DNA of 64,000 nucleotides. Origin: Chamaelirium japonicum. Lineage: Eukaryota > Streptophyta > Magnoliopsida > Liliales > Melanthiaceae. The notes beneath the pieces were generated by a model. It saw only the letters and a program-made list of their open reading frames with translations. It was not told where the DNA came from and did no database searches. The translations under genes were made by a program, and so were the position numbers. The stretch spans positions 37,014,093 through 37,078,092 of the forward strand of contig OX393554.1 in assembly GCA_947650365.1 (NCBI GenBank). Direction: 5' to 3'. Of this stretch, positions 27,446-39,600 are shown one piece after another (the stretch's first letter is position 1; each line of letters starts with the position of its first letter).

Positions 27446-27845
27446 TTGAAAATACGAGCCGGAGCTATGTACGACGAGAGCTACCGTGCGTATCCGGACC
27501 CGGAATTTGTCGATGTCAGAGCCCGGGCGATCCTCACATGGCCGTCTACAGGGGCATCTAGAGTTCAGGTGAGAATGAAGCCAATGAGCCCATTCTTGCG
27601 CAATGGGAAAACAGGATAAAACACGAGTTAAAAACTCGAAAGGCGGAGAAAAAAAGTGTGAAATCACGACCCGGAGCCATGTACGACGAGAGCTACCGTG
27701 CGTATCCGGACCCGGAATTTGTCGATGTCAGAGCCCGGGCGATCCTCACATGGCCGTCTACAGGGGCATCTAGAGTTCAGGCGAGAATGAAGCCAATGAG
27801 CCCATTCTTGCGCAATGGAAAAACAGGATAAAACACAAGTTAAAA
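27446..27845. repeat. Two direct copies of a ~212-bp unit
   Basis: TACGACGAGAGCTACCGTGC to AATGGGAAAACAGGATAAAA at about 27469-27620 is repeated with very few changes at about 27681-27834. Spacing is 212 bp. It belongs to the non-pol 3' region of the outer element. Confidence 0.85.
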
Positions 27846-28094
27846 CTTGATAATTTATTTGGTTCGGGGCACCCTTTGGCTCGGTTATCCGTAGGGGTGA
27901 AGGGGAGGGGGGTCCCTTATGGGTGCACGTTCCCCTCGGGGTGGGGAGATTAGGAATGTGGCGCACCCCCCAAGGGGGAGCTGGGGACGGCCTCAGTTAG
28001 AGGGGCAAAGGGGCAAGGAGGTGGGGTTTTGGCTGGTCGGGTATGGGGTAGTGATCTGGTCGGGTGGGCTGATCGGGTAAGGTGATCGGGTGGG

Positions 28095-28310
28095 CTGGTC
28101 GGGTGAGTTGGTCGGTTAAAAGGTAATGAACTCTCTCTCTCCAGCTCACTCTCTCATTCTCACTCTCTGTTTTTGTTGCAGCTGTTGGGGAGGGGGGCTG
28201 GTCGGGTGAGTTGGTCGGTTAAAAGGTAATGAACTCTCTCTCTCCACCTCACTCTCTCATTCTCACTATCTGTTTTTGTTGCAGCTGTTGGGGAGGGGGG
28301 CTGGTCGGGT
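28095..28310. repeat. Two direct copies of a ~103-bp unit
   Basis: The unit runs from GGTCGGGTGAGTTGGTCGG through AACTCTCTCTCTCCA to TTTTTGTTGCAGCTGTTGG and occurs twice, 103 bp apart. The plus strand then continues into a CT-rich stretch (28350-28620) made of TCTAACTCTAACTCTCACCC-type repeats. Confidence 0.8.
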
Positions 28311-28860
28311 TTAAGGAGGGGGGGAGGTCGGGTTGAGTGGTGGGGATGGTTTCTCTCATCCTCTCACTCTCTCTCTAACTCTAACTCTCACCCTCTAACA
28401 CTCACCCCCTCTCTCTAAACCTTACCCTCTGTTTCTAACTCTAACTCTCACTCTCACCCCATCTCTCTAACTCTCACATCCTCTAACTCTCACCCCCTCT
28501 CTCTAAACCTTACCCTCTGTTTCTAACTCTAACTCTCACTCTCACCCCATCTCTCTAACTCTCACATCCTCTAACTCTCACCCCATCTCTAAACCTTACC
28601 CTCTCTCTCTCTAACTCGGTCTGATGGGATCCGATGCTTTAGTGCTGGTACGATGCTTTAGTGCTGGTATGATCGCTTGATCTCTACAAGTTAGACAGCA
28701 AAGTGAACAAAGTAACCACTGCACTACAAGTTAAAAAACAAAGTGAATCAAACAAACAAAGTGGTGGTTGGGTGGAGTGGTCGGGTACGAATCCCTCTCT
28801 TCCTCATCCTCTCACTCACTGTCTCTAACTAAAACCCAAAATTAAACCTAAAAAACCTCT
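28311..28860. repeat. CT-rich simple-sequence region upstream of the antisense gene
   Basis: Repeated CTCTAACTCTCACCCC words, including a direct copy about 70 bp long, extend to about 28620. Sequence without features follows. It may form part of the upstream region of the antisense promoter. Confidence 0.7.
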
Positions 28861-28866
28861 AAATCC

Positions 28867-28880
28867 TAACCCTAAACCCT
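28867..28880 (+). promoter_or_regulatory. Telo-box-like motif upstream of the antisense gene
   Basis: TAACCCTAAACCCT contains AAACCCT, a telo-box motif found in promoters of plant growth-related genes. It lies about 40 bp upstream of the TATA box. Confidence 0.4.
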
Positions 28881-28917
28881 TCCCCCTAAACTCACTGTCG
28901 GGTGATGTCATCGAGGT

Positions 28918-28927
28918 TATAAATAGG
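28918..28927 (+). promoter_or_regulatory. TATA box of the antisense gene
   Basis: TATAAATAGG lies 101 bp upstream of the ATG at 29028. This would place transcription start near 28950 and give a leader of about 75 nt. It points opposite to the retrotransposon's own promoter. Confidence 0.65.
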
Positions 28928-29027
28928 ACTCAATAAGCTCTCACATGTGTTTGCTGAGAAATCTGTCTGAAGTTTCTGAAAACTCTGGGCTCTCAGATTC
29001 TGTGTTTCTGCTTATTTCTTAAGTTGG

Positions 29028-31588
29028 ATGCCAGGCGAGGGTGCTTCTGGGTCGATGGGGAAGAAGGGTGTTATTCCTCGTCTAAAGAAGGGCTTCAAAA
29101 GCTTTCTGACGGGTTCTTTGGAGGCCAAGGGCTCTGTTCCTCATCCAGAGGGAAGGTCTCAGGAGGAGGGCCGATCTCCTCGTTCTGAGTTGAAGGCTTC
29201 AAAGGGGAAGAGTTCTAAGTCGGCTCCAGCTGTTAAGGAGACGAAGAAGACAATGAAGAGGTGTCCTACTGGGGGGGCGACTGCTCCTTGCAAGCCTACG
29301 CAAGTTCCTCGCATGTCGTTCGAGTTAGGGCCTCTGGTGCCGATTGATAAGGAGCCCCTCTTCATCCACGACAAAGGCCTCCACCCGATAGAAACACGAC
29401 GTAAGGAGTATGTGAAGATGTCGCGACTGTTCAAGATGCATGCTCATATGCCGAGCTACCCGGCGCTTTGCAAAATGTTTGGTATTGATCCTAAGGTTGT
29501 CTTCCTCAACAACATCAGCAAGGAGAATGTAATGGGGACGATTGTTTCTTTGGGTCAACTTAATTGCGGGATGAGGCTACCCCTTCTACCGTTTGCTGCT
29601 CGTTTGCTGAATACCTCGGGCATCGCTCCTGGGCAAGTAGGAGGAAATGCATGGCGCGTGATCTATGCATTCTGTCGTGTGGAGTCAGATCGGCAGGCTG
29701 AGCTTCGAAGTTGTTATTCCGGTTTGCAAGAGGGCGAGGCAGCACGTATAGAGCTGGGTTACTTCTTCTTTCATTACAGGTGGGTCTTGAGCAATGCTAA
29801 GAGGTCCACCTTCTTCTATCTTAAGGGCGTATCTGCGTTGAGGCCAGTTGAGTGTTTACCTGATTCCGACGAGACTTTTATGGAAGGTCCCTTCTCGATC
29901 TCGGGGAAATGGTCGCCGCTTGCTGTGCCGGAGTTAATGCGATACGAGGTATCGGAGGAGGTGAAGAGTTACCAACCGGGTGGGAAATTTGGTTGGTCGT
30001 CGCAACGTGCAGCGGCGATCGACAATATCTTCTTGGAGCTGACGTGTGGTAGTAGGTTATGGAAACAGTTTCGCTTCTGCCCTGTGCACTTTGGAACGAA
30101 GAACCTGCTGCATCGTCTCTCGACTCGTTATGAAGATAACGAGACTGTGTATTCCGATTATGGGGACGATGGGTGGAATCGAAAGTGGGCGAATGTTGCT
30201 GGGCCTTATCTGGTGGAGAAACTAAGAAAGTTGATCATTGAGCCCAAGATGCATGGGCGTAAGAAGGTGGTCAAGGGTGGAGATAAGGCAGTTCCTGCCA
30301 CTATCCCTTTGCATTCATCATCTCAGCATTCTCTTTCAGTGGGGGATACTTCTAGTGCCAACGACAGTGAAGATGAAGATGAGGAGCAGGAGGAGGAGGA
30401 GGAGCAGGAGGAGGAGGAGGGCGGCGAGCAGAGCCGTATGGAGATCCCAGTTCCTCCTTCGGTAGAGTTACCCCACGGTCGTGGCAAGGGTAGGATGTCG
30501 CCTGGCATGGTGGCCTTCGCTTGCCAATTGGAGGAGGAGGAGGAGGAGGAGCGAGAAGATGAAAGGCAACAGGTGCCTTTCGAACCTGGTTACGATTTTG
30601 GCCCATTGATGACAGGGCCCAAAGGCAAAGGGAGACGGTCTCCGTGTTCAAAGTCGCGTTCGGAAACAGTGTCCGGGCTTGCCCCGGAGTTGGAGGCTTC
30701 CCATGTTGGCTTGGCGGCTGTTTCCGAGGCACGTCTCCAAGCAGTGAGGGACCGACGAAAGAGAGGGAAGTCAGTTGCTGCTACCGTAATGCACTCCCTG
30801 CCGGAGTCTATTGTGGTGCCTGCAACGGAGAAGGATAATTGGGGTTCAGTGCAGCCTATATCAGGGTGGGCTGCATGGAACTCGATGCAGCCTGCAGTAG
30901 GGGAGGCTGGTCGGAGTGTGGCACCACCTATCCTTACTACTCCAAGCGTCCTCATGACATCAGGGCAGGTGACGACGTTACCCCCTCCCCTAAGGAGGGG
31001 TGAGAAGAAGGCTAGAAGGGAGAGGAGGTCTGAGGAGCGTGAAGCGGCAGCAGCCGGCGAGAGGCTGATCGAAGGTTTAGATTCTGGAGATTATCTTGGG
31101 ATGGCTCGACATGCAGCAGATGCGTATAACATCCCTCCTGATGTTTCCTTCGATCGCTGCTTGCGGATGGTAAGTTGATATTCATGTTACTTGGTTTTAG
31201 TTTAACGTCTTAAGAGTTGACGCATTTCCTTTGTTCGTAGATGGGTGCAGCGATTCAGGTTGCTCTCCAAGGCTTTCGTCTCGAGTGGAAGGATGAACGG
31301 GAGGGATTCGAAGCAACGATCTCCGAGCTCAGGGCCGAGCTGGAGGAGGCGAGGAGAGAGGTTTTGGAGTCTGGCAAGACACGTGACCAAGCCTTGGAGA
31401 GGCTCTCTGATCGTTGCGCTGAGTTGGAGGCCCTTCAAGCTGAGATGCGGGTCTGCATAAGCGATGTTCAGTCTCTGAGGCACCTGGACAGGGAGCAGAA
31501 GAGGGTCATCAAGGAGCTCCGATCTGAGATTGCAGGCATGCAGAAGACGCTCGACGAGGCGCTGGCCCTGGTCGACTCGGGCGCTTAA
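29028..31588 (+). CDS. Antisense gene of the Tat-lineage element (putative gypsy-type transposon protein), two exons
   Basis: The gene lies opposite to gag-pol, between integrase and the 3' LTR. Exon 1 is 29028-31169 (714 codons, ending in phase 0). A 71-nt intron, 31170-31240, has a GTAAGT donor and a TTGTTCGTAG acceptor. Exon 2 is 31241-31588, giving a protein of 829 residues. Without splicing the frame stops two codons past the donor. The N-terminus is basic. Residues about 130-270 contain RLPLLPFAARLLNTSGIAPG followed by a Trp/Phe-rich block, which resembles the domain catalogued as putative gypsy-type transposon (Transposase_28) in antisense frames of such elements. Residues about 440-470 are a run of Asp and Glu. 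Exon 2 is a heptad-rich coiled coil (ELRAELEEARREVLESGK). Its function is unknown. Low repeat content and an intact frame suggest that it has been kept by selection. No enzyme motif is visible. Confidence 0.85.
31170..31240 (+). other. Predicted intron in the antisense gene
   Basis: GT at 31170 within GTAAGT, and AG at 31239-31240 preceded by a T-rich tract. The intron is 71 nt, near the lower limit for plants. Both exons are in phase 0 at the junction. Exon 2 begins with ATG, so separate translation is a formal alternative. Continuity of a long basic/helical C-terminus into the coiled coil favours splicing. Confidence 0.7.
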
Positions 31589-31750
31589 AGAGGTACTGGC
31601 GCTGGCCATCTTTTGTGACGAGATATCGGCGCTGGCTGACAGATTGATGAATATTCTGGAGGTTGTGCCGAAGACTTGCAGGGATCTTATCGACTTGTAT
31701 TCTACTGTTATCTTCTCTGTCTGTGTTGTGTGTTTGTCTTTTGTTTTGAT

Positions 31751-31756
31751 AATAAA
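31751..31756 (+). terminator. Polyadenylation signal of the antisense gene
   Basis: AATAAA lies 163 nt after the stop codon. It is preceded by a TGTGTTGTGTGTTTGTC stretch of the far-upstream-element type. It lies just before the 200-bp tandem array. Confidence 0.6.
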
Positions 31757-31799
31757 GAACATCTTTGGTTGATGACGATGAGCGTTCATAGTTCTTAGC

Positions 31800-32796
31800 A
31801 TGATTCTTTCGTATTGGTCGGACTTAGACGGAGTGTCTTCTCGGTCGAGCCTTTGTCTCTGGAACGTAGTTCTGTATCTTTGTAGGTTAGCCGGCTGCGT
31901 TGTAATGCGAACCAAACTAACTATGGTGAGGTACTAGCGCATATGTCTTCACGTGACAACGAGAGCATGTGCGATGCCGATAATTCAGAGTACTTAGCGT
32001 AGTGCCCTTGTATCGGTTGGACTTAGGCGATGCATCGTTTCAGTCGAACCTACGTATCGGGACACGTAGCTTTGTACCATTGTAGGTTAGTCGGCCGTGT
32101 CGCAACGCGAACCGAACTAACTGTGGCAAGGCACTAGTGCATGTGTCCTTACGTGACAACGGGAGCACATGCGATGCCAATGTTTCGGAGTACTCAGCGT
32201 AGTGCCCTTGTATCGGTTGGACTTAGGCGAAGCGCCGTTTCAGTCGAACCTACGTATCGGGACATGTAGCTTTGTACCATGGTAGGTTAGTCGGCCGTGT
32301 CGCAACGCGAACCGAACTAACTGTGGCGAGGCACTAGTGCATGTGTCCTTACGTGACAACGGGAGCACATGCGATGCCAATGATTCGGAGTACTCAGCGT
32401 AGCGCCCTTGTATCGGTTGGACTTAGGCGAAGCGCCGTTTCAGTCGAACCTACGTATCGGGACACATAGCTTTGTACCGTTGCAGGTTAGTCGGCCGTGT
32501 CGCAACGCGAACCGAACTAACTGTGGCGAGGCACTAGTGCATGTGTCCTTACGTGACAACGGGAGCACGTGCGATGCCAATGATTCGGAGTACTCAGCGT
32601 AGCGCCCTCGTATCGGTTGGACTTAGGCGAAGCGCCGTTTCAGTCGAATCTACGTATCGGGACACGTAGCTTTGTACCTTTGCAGGTTAGTCGGTCGTGT
32701 CGCAATGTGAACCGAACTAACTGTGGCGAGGCACTAGTGCATGTGTCCTTACGTGACAACGGGAGCACGTGCGATGCCAATGATTCAGAGTACTCA
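31800..32796. repeat. 200-bp satellite-like array, left part
   Basis: The unit contains TATCGGTTGGACTTAGGCGA, TTTCAGTCGAACCTACGTAT, GAACCGAACTAACTGTGGCG and GCACTAGTGCATGTGTCC. Landmarks at 32011, 32211, 32411 and 32611 give an exact 200-bp period; an earlier, more diverged unit starts near 31812. The array is interrupted at 32796 by the inner retrotransposon and resumes at 45145. Tandem arrays in the 3' region of Tat elements are known seeds of satellite DNA. Confidence 0.95.
32792..32796. repeat. Target-site duplication of the inner element, left copy
   Basis: ACTCA, repeated at 45145-45149. Removing the insert restores the ordinary 200-bp repeat sequence. Confidence 0.95.
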
Positions 32797-33710
32797 TGTA
32801 ACACCTGTGGTGTTAAATTTGGGAATAATAAAAGTTCACCTTGGGTATTTTCGTCATTCTTAGTCAGACTTTTTCTGGAAGAATAAGTCGTAAACCCATG
32901 AAATATTTTACGTTCACTTTTGCTATGGCTTCGAACAGGTCGCAATGGCGCATCCCGTGCAGTAATCGGGTGTATGCGCAGCTAGTTTCGGCAGTTCGGT
33001 AGTTATACCCTAGAATATCTATAAATTAACTGACATTTAATATTGTTTGATATTGCCACGGAAGTTCGGGTAATCGGATCGCAGCAAGGCTGGATAAGTT
33101 GGGTGGGGATCTGAGAGACCTTTTCAACGAGCCTGAGCTGGGGTCGATCCGATGCCTGGGTGATGAGTAATTGCTATTTTAAATTTTAAGTATTTCTTTC
33201 TTTTCAAGAGATCCATAAGTCAGAAAATTGTGTATCAAGCGCCGACGCGTTCATGTCGACGAGAGCTTTCCAATGAATCCTCTTAGGCCCAATTCTGACA
33301 TCCTATTTATAAGCTACGACTAATTATCCTTTTCAGCCCAGTAGGTACTCGAATCGCACCCGGGTTCGTACCGAGCCCACTTCAGGGCGCGGGACCGAGC
33401 CTGACCAACCCAAGGACCTGACTTCTAACCTCCTAGATGGCTTTAAGGCTCATAATTATCCCTCCCCAAGGTTTTAAATGTTAAAATTCAGATGGGGAGG
33501 ATCAAGCAAGATTTGGAGTAATAAGCCCAACATCTTCCGTTCCTTTTTTTCATTCCTCTTCATTAGGAATTAAGGGGTTAACAACTGATCTTTTAAACCT
33601 TCTTTAATTACCACCATTAACAACCTACTTCTATACTTCTGTCTTCATGAAGAATCTAGAGAGAGAAAGAGAACGGTAGAACCAAGAGAGAGAGAGAGAG
33701 TTATATAGAG

Positions 33711-33759
<49 letters not shown>

Positions 33760-36541
33760 GGAAGGAGTTGCAGCGGCCCGACGATCCACGCAGCGGCGAG
33801 CCACTCCGAAACCGAACCCGAACCCATCAGGTAGTCCTCCCCTCCTCCTCCTTTCTCTTCTTCGTTGTAACCACCGGCGACCCATCGGCACTCCGCGACC
33901 CAAACCCATCCACGGTCCTCTCCTACCTTAGCCGCGGCCCACTCGGGTGAACGCCACCGCGACCCCATCTCCGGTCCTCGTCGGGAGGACAAAACCCCAG
34001 GCTCGACCGGCGATCGCCGGAGCAAAACCAAACCCAAACCCAAAACCCGCGGAACCCTCCGGCCAAAGCCTTCTCGGGCTTCGATGGAACGCATGTTACC
34101 TTCTCCCGCGTCTTCCCCGCGGGGGAGACCGGCCGGGCACCGCCGGCGCCACCCCAAGCCACCGGAGCCGAGCACCCCGCGGCCATGCATGGCTTCCCTT
34201 CCTCTTCCACGAGTTGGGTGGGGATCCCATAATGGTCACAAGCGGACTCTAACGAATCCGAAGGTGTCGGGGTGTCTGGGAGACCACAATCCCATGTCCG
34301 AGCGGCATGGAGTGGTCGAGAAAAATGGTGCCGTAGTGATGGGTTCACAGTGAACCCATTCCTCTGTTTTCCTTTGTTGAAGAAGAAGAGGACAAGGGTG
34401 GCATTTCTTGAATTGTTATCAACCCAAACTTAACCCATTAATAACTCAACCCTGAATCCAGACCCGACCCGACTGCACAGCAACCCGACCCACCTTAAGT
34501 GCACAGTAGACCCGATCCGAACAGCAGACCAGACCCGACCCGCAGACCCAACCTGATAACACAGACCCGATCCAGCAGTGAACCGGTCTGGTTCACCTGA
34601 ACCAGACCCTTAAACCGACCAGAAATTGGTTTAGCCGCCATTTCTTCGTCCGATCTCGGAATCGAACGAAACCAGCGGCATTACGACCGGCTCGGAAAAT
34701 CCTACCTGTTGGACATAGTTAGGTACAGTAATAATACTGTATAGTATCCCCTTTTATCCATGAACCCGATCTAGTCGGTGCACTGTGGCTTGACCGCCAA
34801 TTCTCCGTCCGATCTCGGAATTGGACGAAACCAGTGGTATCGTGCTCAGATCATCGATGCCGATATATTAAACCTAGTTTGGGACCCTATAGACCCCTTT
34901 ACCCTATTGAACCGATCATAGACCGGTTTTCACCGGTTCGACCCTAAAACCTCCGACCGAAGTCGGATTCGAGCGAGACCAGATCCCATGGGTCCCTCAT
35001 CCCTAAACCAATATTTTTAGAACCCTAGTTTGACTAATTTATGGATATAACAACTTATACATTTTAAATCATGGTGGTCAGTTCCTCCTTCGACGGTACA
35101 CCGGACCGATAGGCGTAAGGAGCGTGGACTACCGAGCTATTCTCCAGGTGAACATGATTAATTCTATTCTAGTTAGAGTAGATGGTAGTCGTATCTATAA
35201 AATAATAAATAAAACCGTATGTGGCATAGTATGTCCAATGCATGCAGGCGGGAAACCGGTACTCCATGTGGGAGGTGGGCATACTATCCCTTACCTCGGA
35301 ATAGTCATGCATGTAATATTTTGATAGCTGTAACGGTGATTGACTCAACCTAGATTCACACTAGGATGCATGCAAACAAGTAGATACTTGTACTGATTAT
35401 TTATTAATATTCTGTTGAATGACTGTGTTTGGTGACCATGGGTCGCATGGTGCAGTCTAATTGCTATTGAGCAACGAAGACTGGTGGTCTCAGTGGAGAG
35501 ACCGGTGGTCTCAATGGAGAGACTGGTGATTGTACTTCCTCAGTTGAGGTTCTCTTCCCAGAGGGAAGACTCACTACTCACGGGCATGGGTAGGGGACCC
35601 GAGTGCACAGGATGGGAGGTGAACCACCGCCTGTGCATAATCCGAATCAAGTAGGTAGGGTCACAGGGTTGGGCACGCGGTAAAGCCCCTAGTGGCCTAG
35701 TAGTCCACCCCTGGGTAATGACCCCGAAAAGCAAGGTGGGCGGGAGTGCCCCGTGGTGAAAGACCAAGCCCCCTTATGGCCATATGGGTATTTCTGGCTC
35801 TCCAAGGACACTTGGACCCAGGTTTCTGTTGGCAGACTCAGTTAGAAAACTGCCGGTTCACTTTAGGAGTAGGTAGAACTAACCTTCGGTAATTAGTTAC
35901 ATACTTTTGATCTGGATGATTATTTGTCTTATATATACTAGTTGTAGTTGTAATATAGTAGAATTGTCATATGTAACTAGTTCATTTCACTTACTTGCAA
36001 TATATGTATGTGTATGTTGTCGCCCTCGTAGACTTCTAGAAGGGCAGGGTATGACTATGGTTTACCTTAGCTAGTTTAGGGTTAACTGTTCACTGAGTTT
36101 ACCTAGTAAACTCACCCCGTTGTTGCACACTCTTTTCAGGTACCGTAGATCCTTCTCAGACGCTTCCTAGAGGATCTTAAATAACTATCGAGAGAGGACA
36201 CTAGAGCTATTAGCTAGTTTTTATTACTTCCAGTTGGTTATGTAATAATTATGGAACTATGTTTTAGATGCTCTGAATAATGCCAGAATTAGTAATGTTT
36301 CCCTTGGTAAGCTTCTTCTCAAAGCTTCATGCCCGGTAGGCCTTTCCTCAAGGCCAAGCTATTGGTAGGCTTCTCCTCAAAGCCATTCCCTATCAACTAG
36401 TAAATAGTTAATGATAAATTAATAATAAATAACTAAATAATAAAATCAACCTCGCAACCTTACAACATCGACTTACCCTTATAACCCCATCACCCCCGGG
36501 TTTGACGGGTTTACCCATGTAGTCAGATCCGGGGCGTGACA
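32797..36541 (+). repeat. 5' LTR of the inner element
   Basis: It begins TGTAACACCTGTGGTG and ends GGGGCGTGACA. It contains a GA microsatellite (33716-33757), an ACCCGACCC-rich stretch (34460-34560), and GC-rich sequence at 33760-34200 that gives overlapping open frames on both strands. The same frames recur unchanged in the 3' LTR, and none has a recognised domain. TATATAG at 33701-33707 is one possible TATA box, but the start of transcription is not evident. Confidence 0.95.
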
Positions 36542-36543
36542 GC

Positions 36544-36555
36544 TGGTATCAGAGC
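36544..36555 (+). other. Primer-binding site of the inner element
   Basis: TGGTATCAGAGC lies two bases after the 5' LTR. It is complementary to the 3' end of plant initiator tRNA-Met. Confidence 0.92.
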
Positions 36556-36638
36556 TTAGGGATAGGATCCTAAGGGATTTAGTTGTAGGTTAGTCTTCTT
36601 ATCTCGAACAATTGTCTTATAGGCCTGCATTTTTGCAG

Positions 36639-39600
36639 ATGGCTGTTACTAGAGGTCAAACTTCCTCTCCTGGGTCATCAAGTGCAGCAGCTGTCCCTGA
36701 CCCCATGGAAATGATCCGCACCATGACTGAAATGATGCAGCAGCAGCAAGTCATGATGCAACAACAACAAGCAATGGTAGCCCAGCAACAAGCAGCTGCC
36801 CAGGAGCAGACAGCAGCAGCCCAGGCTGCTTTGGCTCAGGCTCAGGCCCAGCAGGCCGCTCGGGATGAGCAGAGAATGGATGCAGATAGGATGGGGAAGC
36901 TCCTAAAGGACTTTCAGGTACTGAAGCCGCCAACCTTCAAGGGTCATCCAAACCCAGTGGAGGCCGACAGATGGTTGAAGCAAGTCGGCAAGGCATTGGA
37001 TGCCCTGGAAGTAGTAGGTGAGAGAAGAGTCACTCTAGCCTCCTACCAGCTGGAGGCAGAGGCAGACTTTTGGTGGGATCGGATCCAAAGGTCCCGAGGA
37101 GAAGGCCAGGCACCTATGACCTGGGAGGAGTTCGAGGAGGTTTTCCGAGAAAAGTACTTTCCGGAGAGCGTCCGAGATGAAATGGAGAAGAAGTTCTTGG
37201 ACTTGTACCAAGGCACACTATCGGTGGCCGAGTATGAGGCCAAGTTCGATGAGCTGTCACGCTATGCTCCATTCCTGGTAGCTACGGAAGAGCGTAAGGC
37301 AAAGAGGTTCGAGCAAGGTTTGAGGCCTGGAATAAAAAATAAGATCGAGGTACTGCGGCTGAAGATCTACAGCGAGGTGGTGGATCGAGCTCTGGTGGCA
37401 GAGCGAGGCCAAGAGGATGCCAAGAAGATTCAGGAGAAGCGAGGAAGTGGTGGCAACGGAAGGAGTGATCACGAGTTTCATTCCAAGAGGCTTAGGTCTC
37501 AGGAGGCTCCTTTTCGTCAACAGCAGCACCACTCCCAGGGACCCCCAGCTTCACAGGGTCCCAAGTGCTTTAGATGTGGCACGTATGGCCATGTCAGGCG
37601 TGACTGCACTCGGCGTCCTTCACAGCAGCAGCAACCAGCCCTACCTCCCCTGCCGTATCACCCTCGTCCAGCATTGACTTACCATCCCCAACCACTTCAG
37701 CAGAGGGCACCTCAGAATCAGCAGGGTGCCCGGCCCTACCGTCCTTCTCAACCACAGCCACTTCAGCAAAGACCTCCAGTCCGCCAGGGTGGTAGTGGCC
37801 AACATACTCACGGTCGGACTTATGCACTCGTTGGTCAGGATACTGGAGCTTCTGGATCTGCCATTGAAGGTAGCCCTAAATCCTTTCTCGTATAGTAGCT
37901 TTTCCATAATCAGTTATGTAGTTGTGCTCTAGTAGATCACATAGCTAGGATAAACACTTTTATAACTACTTATTATTGCCTTAGGTGTTGTACCTGTGTT
38001 CACTACCCTTGCACGAGTCTTGTTCGACACTGGATCGACGCACTCTTACATAGTCCCTAAATTTATGGCTACCTTGGGGTTACAGTCGGAACCCCTTGGT
38101 TATGTCCTATCGGTCGTCTCACCACTTGGGACTAGCATTGATGTGGACCGTGTATGTAAGAGATGTGTGCTTTCTATTAGAGGCAATGAACTTGTGGCCG
38201 ACTTGATTATCCTCGACTTAGAAGGGTTGGATGTCTTACTGGGGATGGACTGGATGGCGGCATACCATGCTTCACTAGACTGCTACTCCAAGAAGATCAC
38301 CTTCCGTCCACCTGGCAATACAGAGTTCTTCTTTGTGGGAGCTAAGCTGGCTATTTTATATCCGACGCCCCGGCAAGGGTCCTATCTTAGCCTCCTAGCA
38401 CAGTTGGCCAATGAGATTGAGGGCGAGAATCTATTGGAGCGCTCCCCAATCGTTCGAGACTTTCCTGATGTATTTCCTGACCAGCTCCCAGGCCTTCCTC
38501 CTATTCGAGAGGTAGAGTTCAGCATCAAGCTAGTTCCGGGGACAGCACCGATCTCAGTGGCCCCGTATCGGATGGCACCAGCGGAGCTACGTGAGTTAAG
38601 TACTCAGCTAGAAGAATTGCGAAGTCTCGGGTATATTCGCCCTAGTGTCTCTCCATGGGGTGCCCCTGTTTTGTTTGCCCAGAAGAAGGACGGTTCGAAG
38701 CGGCTCTGCATCGATTATAGGAAACTTAATGCAGTTACTGTGAAGAACCGATATCCTCTTCCGAGGATCGAGGATCTATTTGATCAGCTGAAGGGTGCTC
38801 AGTTCTTCTCTAAGATTGATTTGAGGACTGGGTACCATCAGCTCAGAGTGAAGGATGATGACATCCAGAAGACAGCATTTCGGACGCGGTACGGACACTA
38901 CGAGTTTCTAGTGATGCCGTTCGGTCTAACGAATGCTCCAGCAGCTTTTATGGACTTGATGAATCGGGTCTTCAGGCCTTACCTTGATCGGTTCATCGTG
39001 GTCTTCGTTGATGACGTATTGATCTTCTCGAAGTCAAAAGAGGAGCATGCAGAGCATCTGAGGATTGCCCTACAGACATTGCGAGATCACCAGCTCTATG
39101 CCAAACTCAGTAAGTGTGAGTTTTGGATGAGAGAAGTAAAGTTCTTAGGGCATGTGGTTTCAGAAGGAGGCATCTCGGTGGACTCAGCAAAAATCGAGGC
39201 AGTACTGAGTTGGAAGTCACCGAGGAATGTTTTTGAGATCCGGAGTTTCCTGGGTCTAGCGGGATACTACCGGAGGTTCGTAGAGGGTTTCTCGAGACTG
39301 GCATTGCCTCTGACTCGGTTAACAAAGAAGGGGGTGAAGTTTGAGTGGTCGGATGCTTGCGAGCAGTCCTTCCAGGAGCTGAAGCGACGACTCACCACTG
39401 CCCCTGTTCTTACAGTGCCAATTGGTGGGAAGGGATACGTGGTCTATACAGATGCGTCTCAGTCTGGACTTGGAGGTGTGTTGATGCAAGATGGAAAAGT
39501 GGTAGCCTATGCATCAAGACAGTTGAAGCCTCATGAGCAGAACTACCCGACCCATGATCTGGAGCTTGCAGCGGTGGTGTTTGTGCTCAAGATTTGGCGG

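Noticed and set aside
28861..28890. Interstitial telomeric repeat
   Set aside because: Only one full CCTAAACCC copy with degenerate neighbours. It is better read as a telo-box promoter motif.
33631..34353. Overlapping 60-181 residue frames in the inner LTR, repeated at 42234-42956
   Set aside because: They lie within LTR sequence, overlap on both strands in GC-rich DNA and have no domain. Their identity in the two LTRs reflects recent duplication only.
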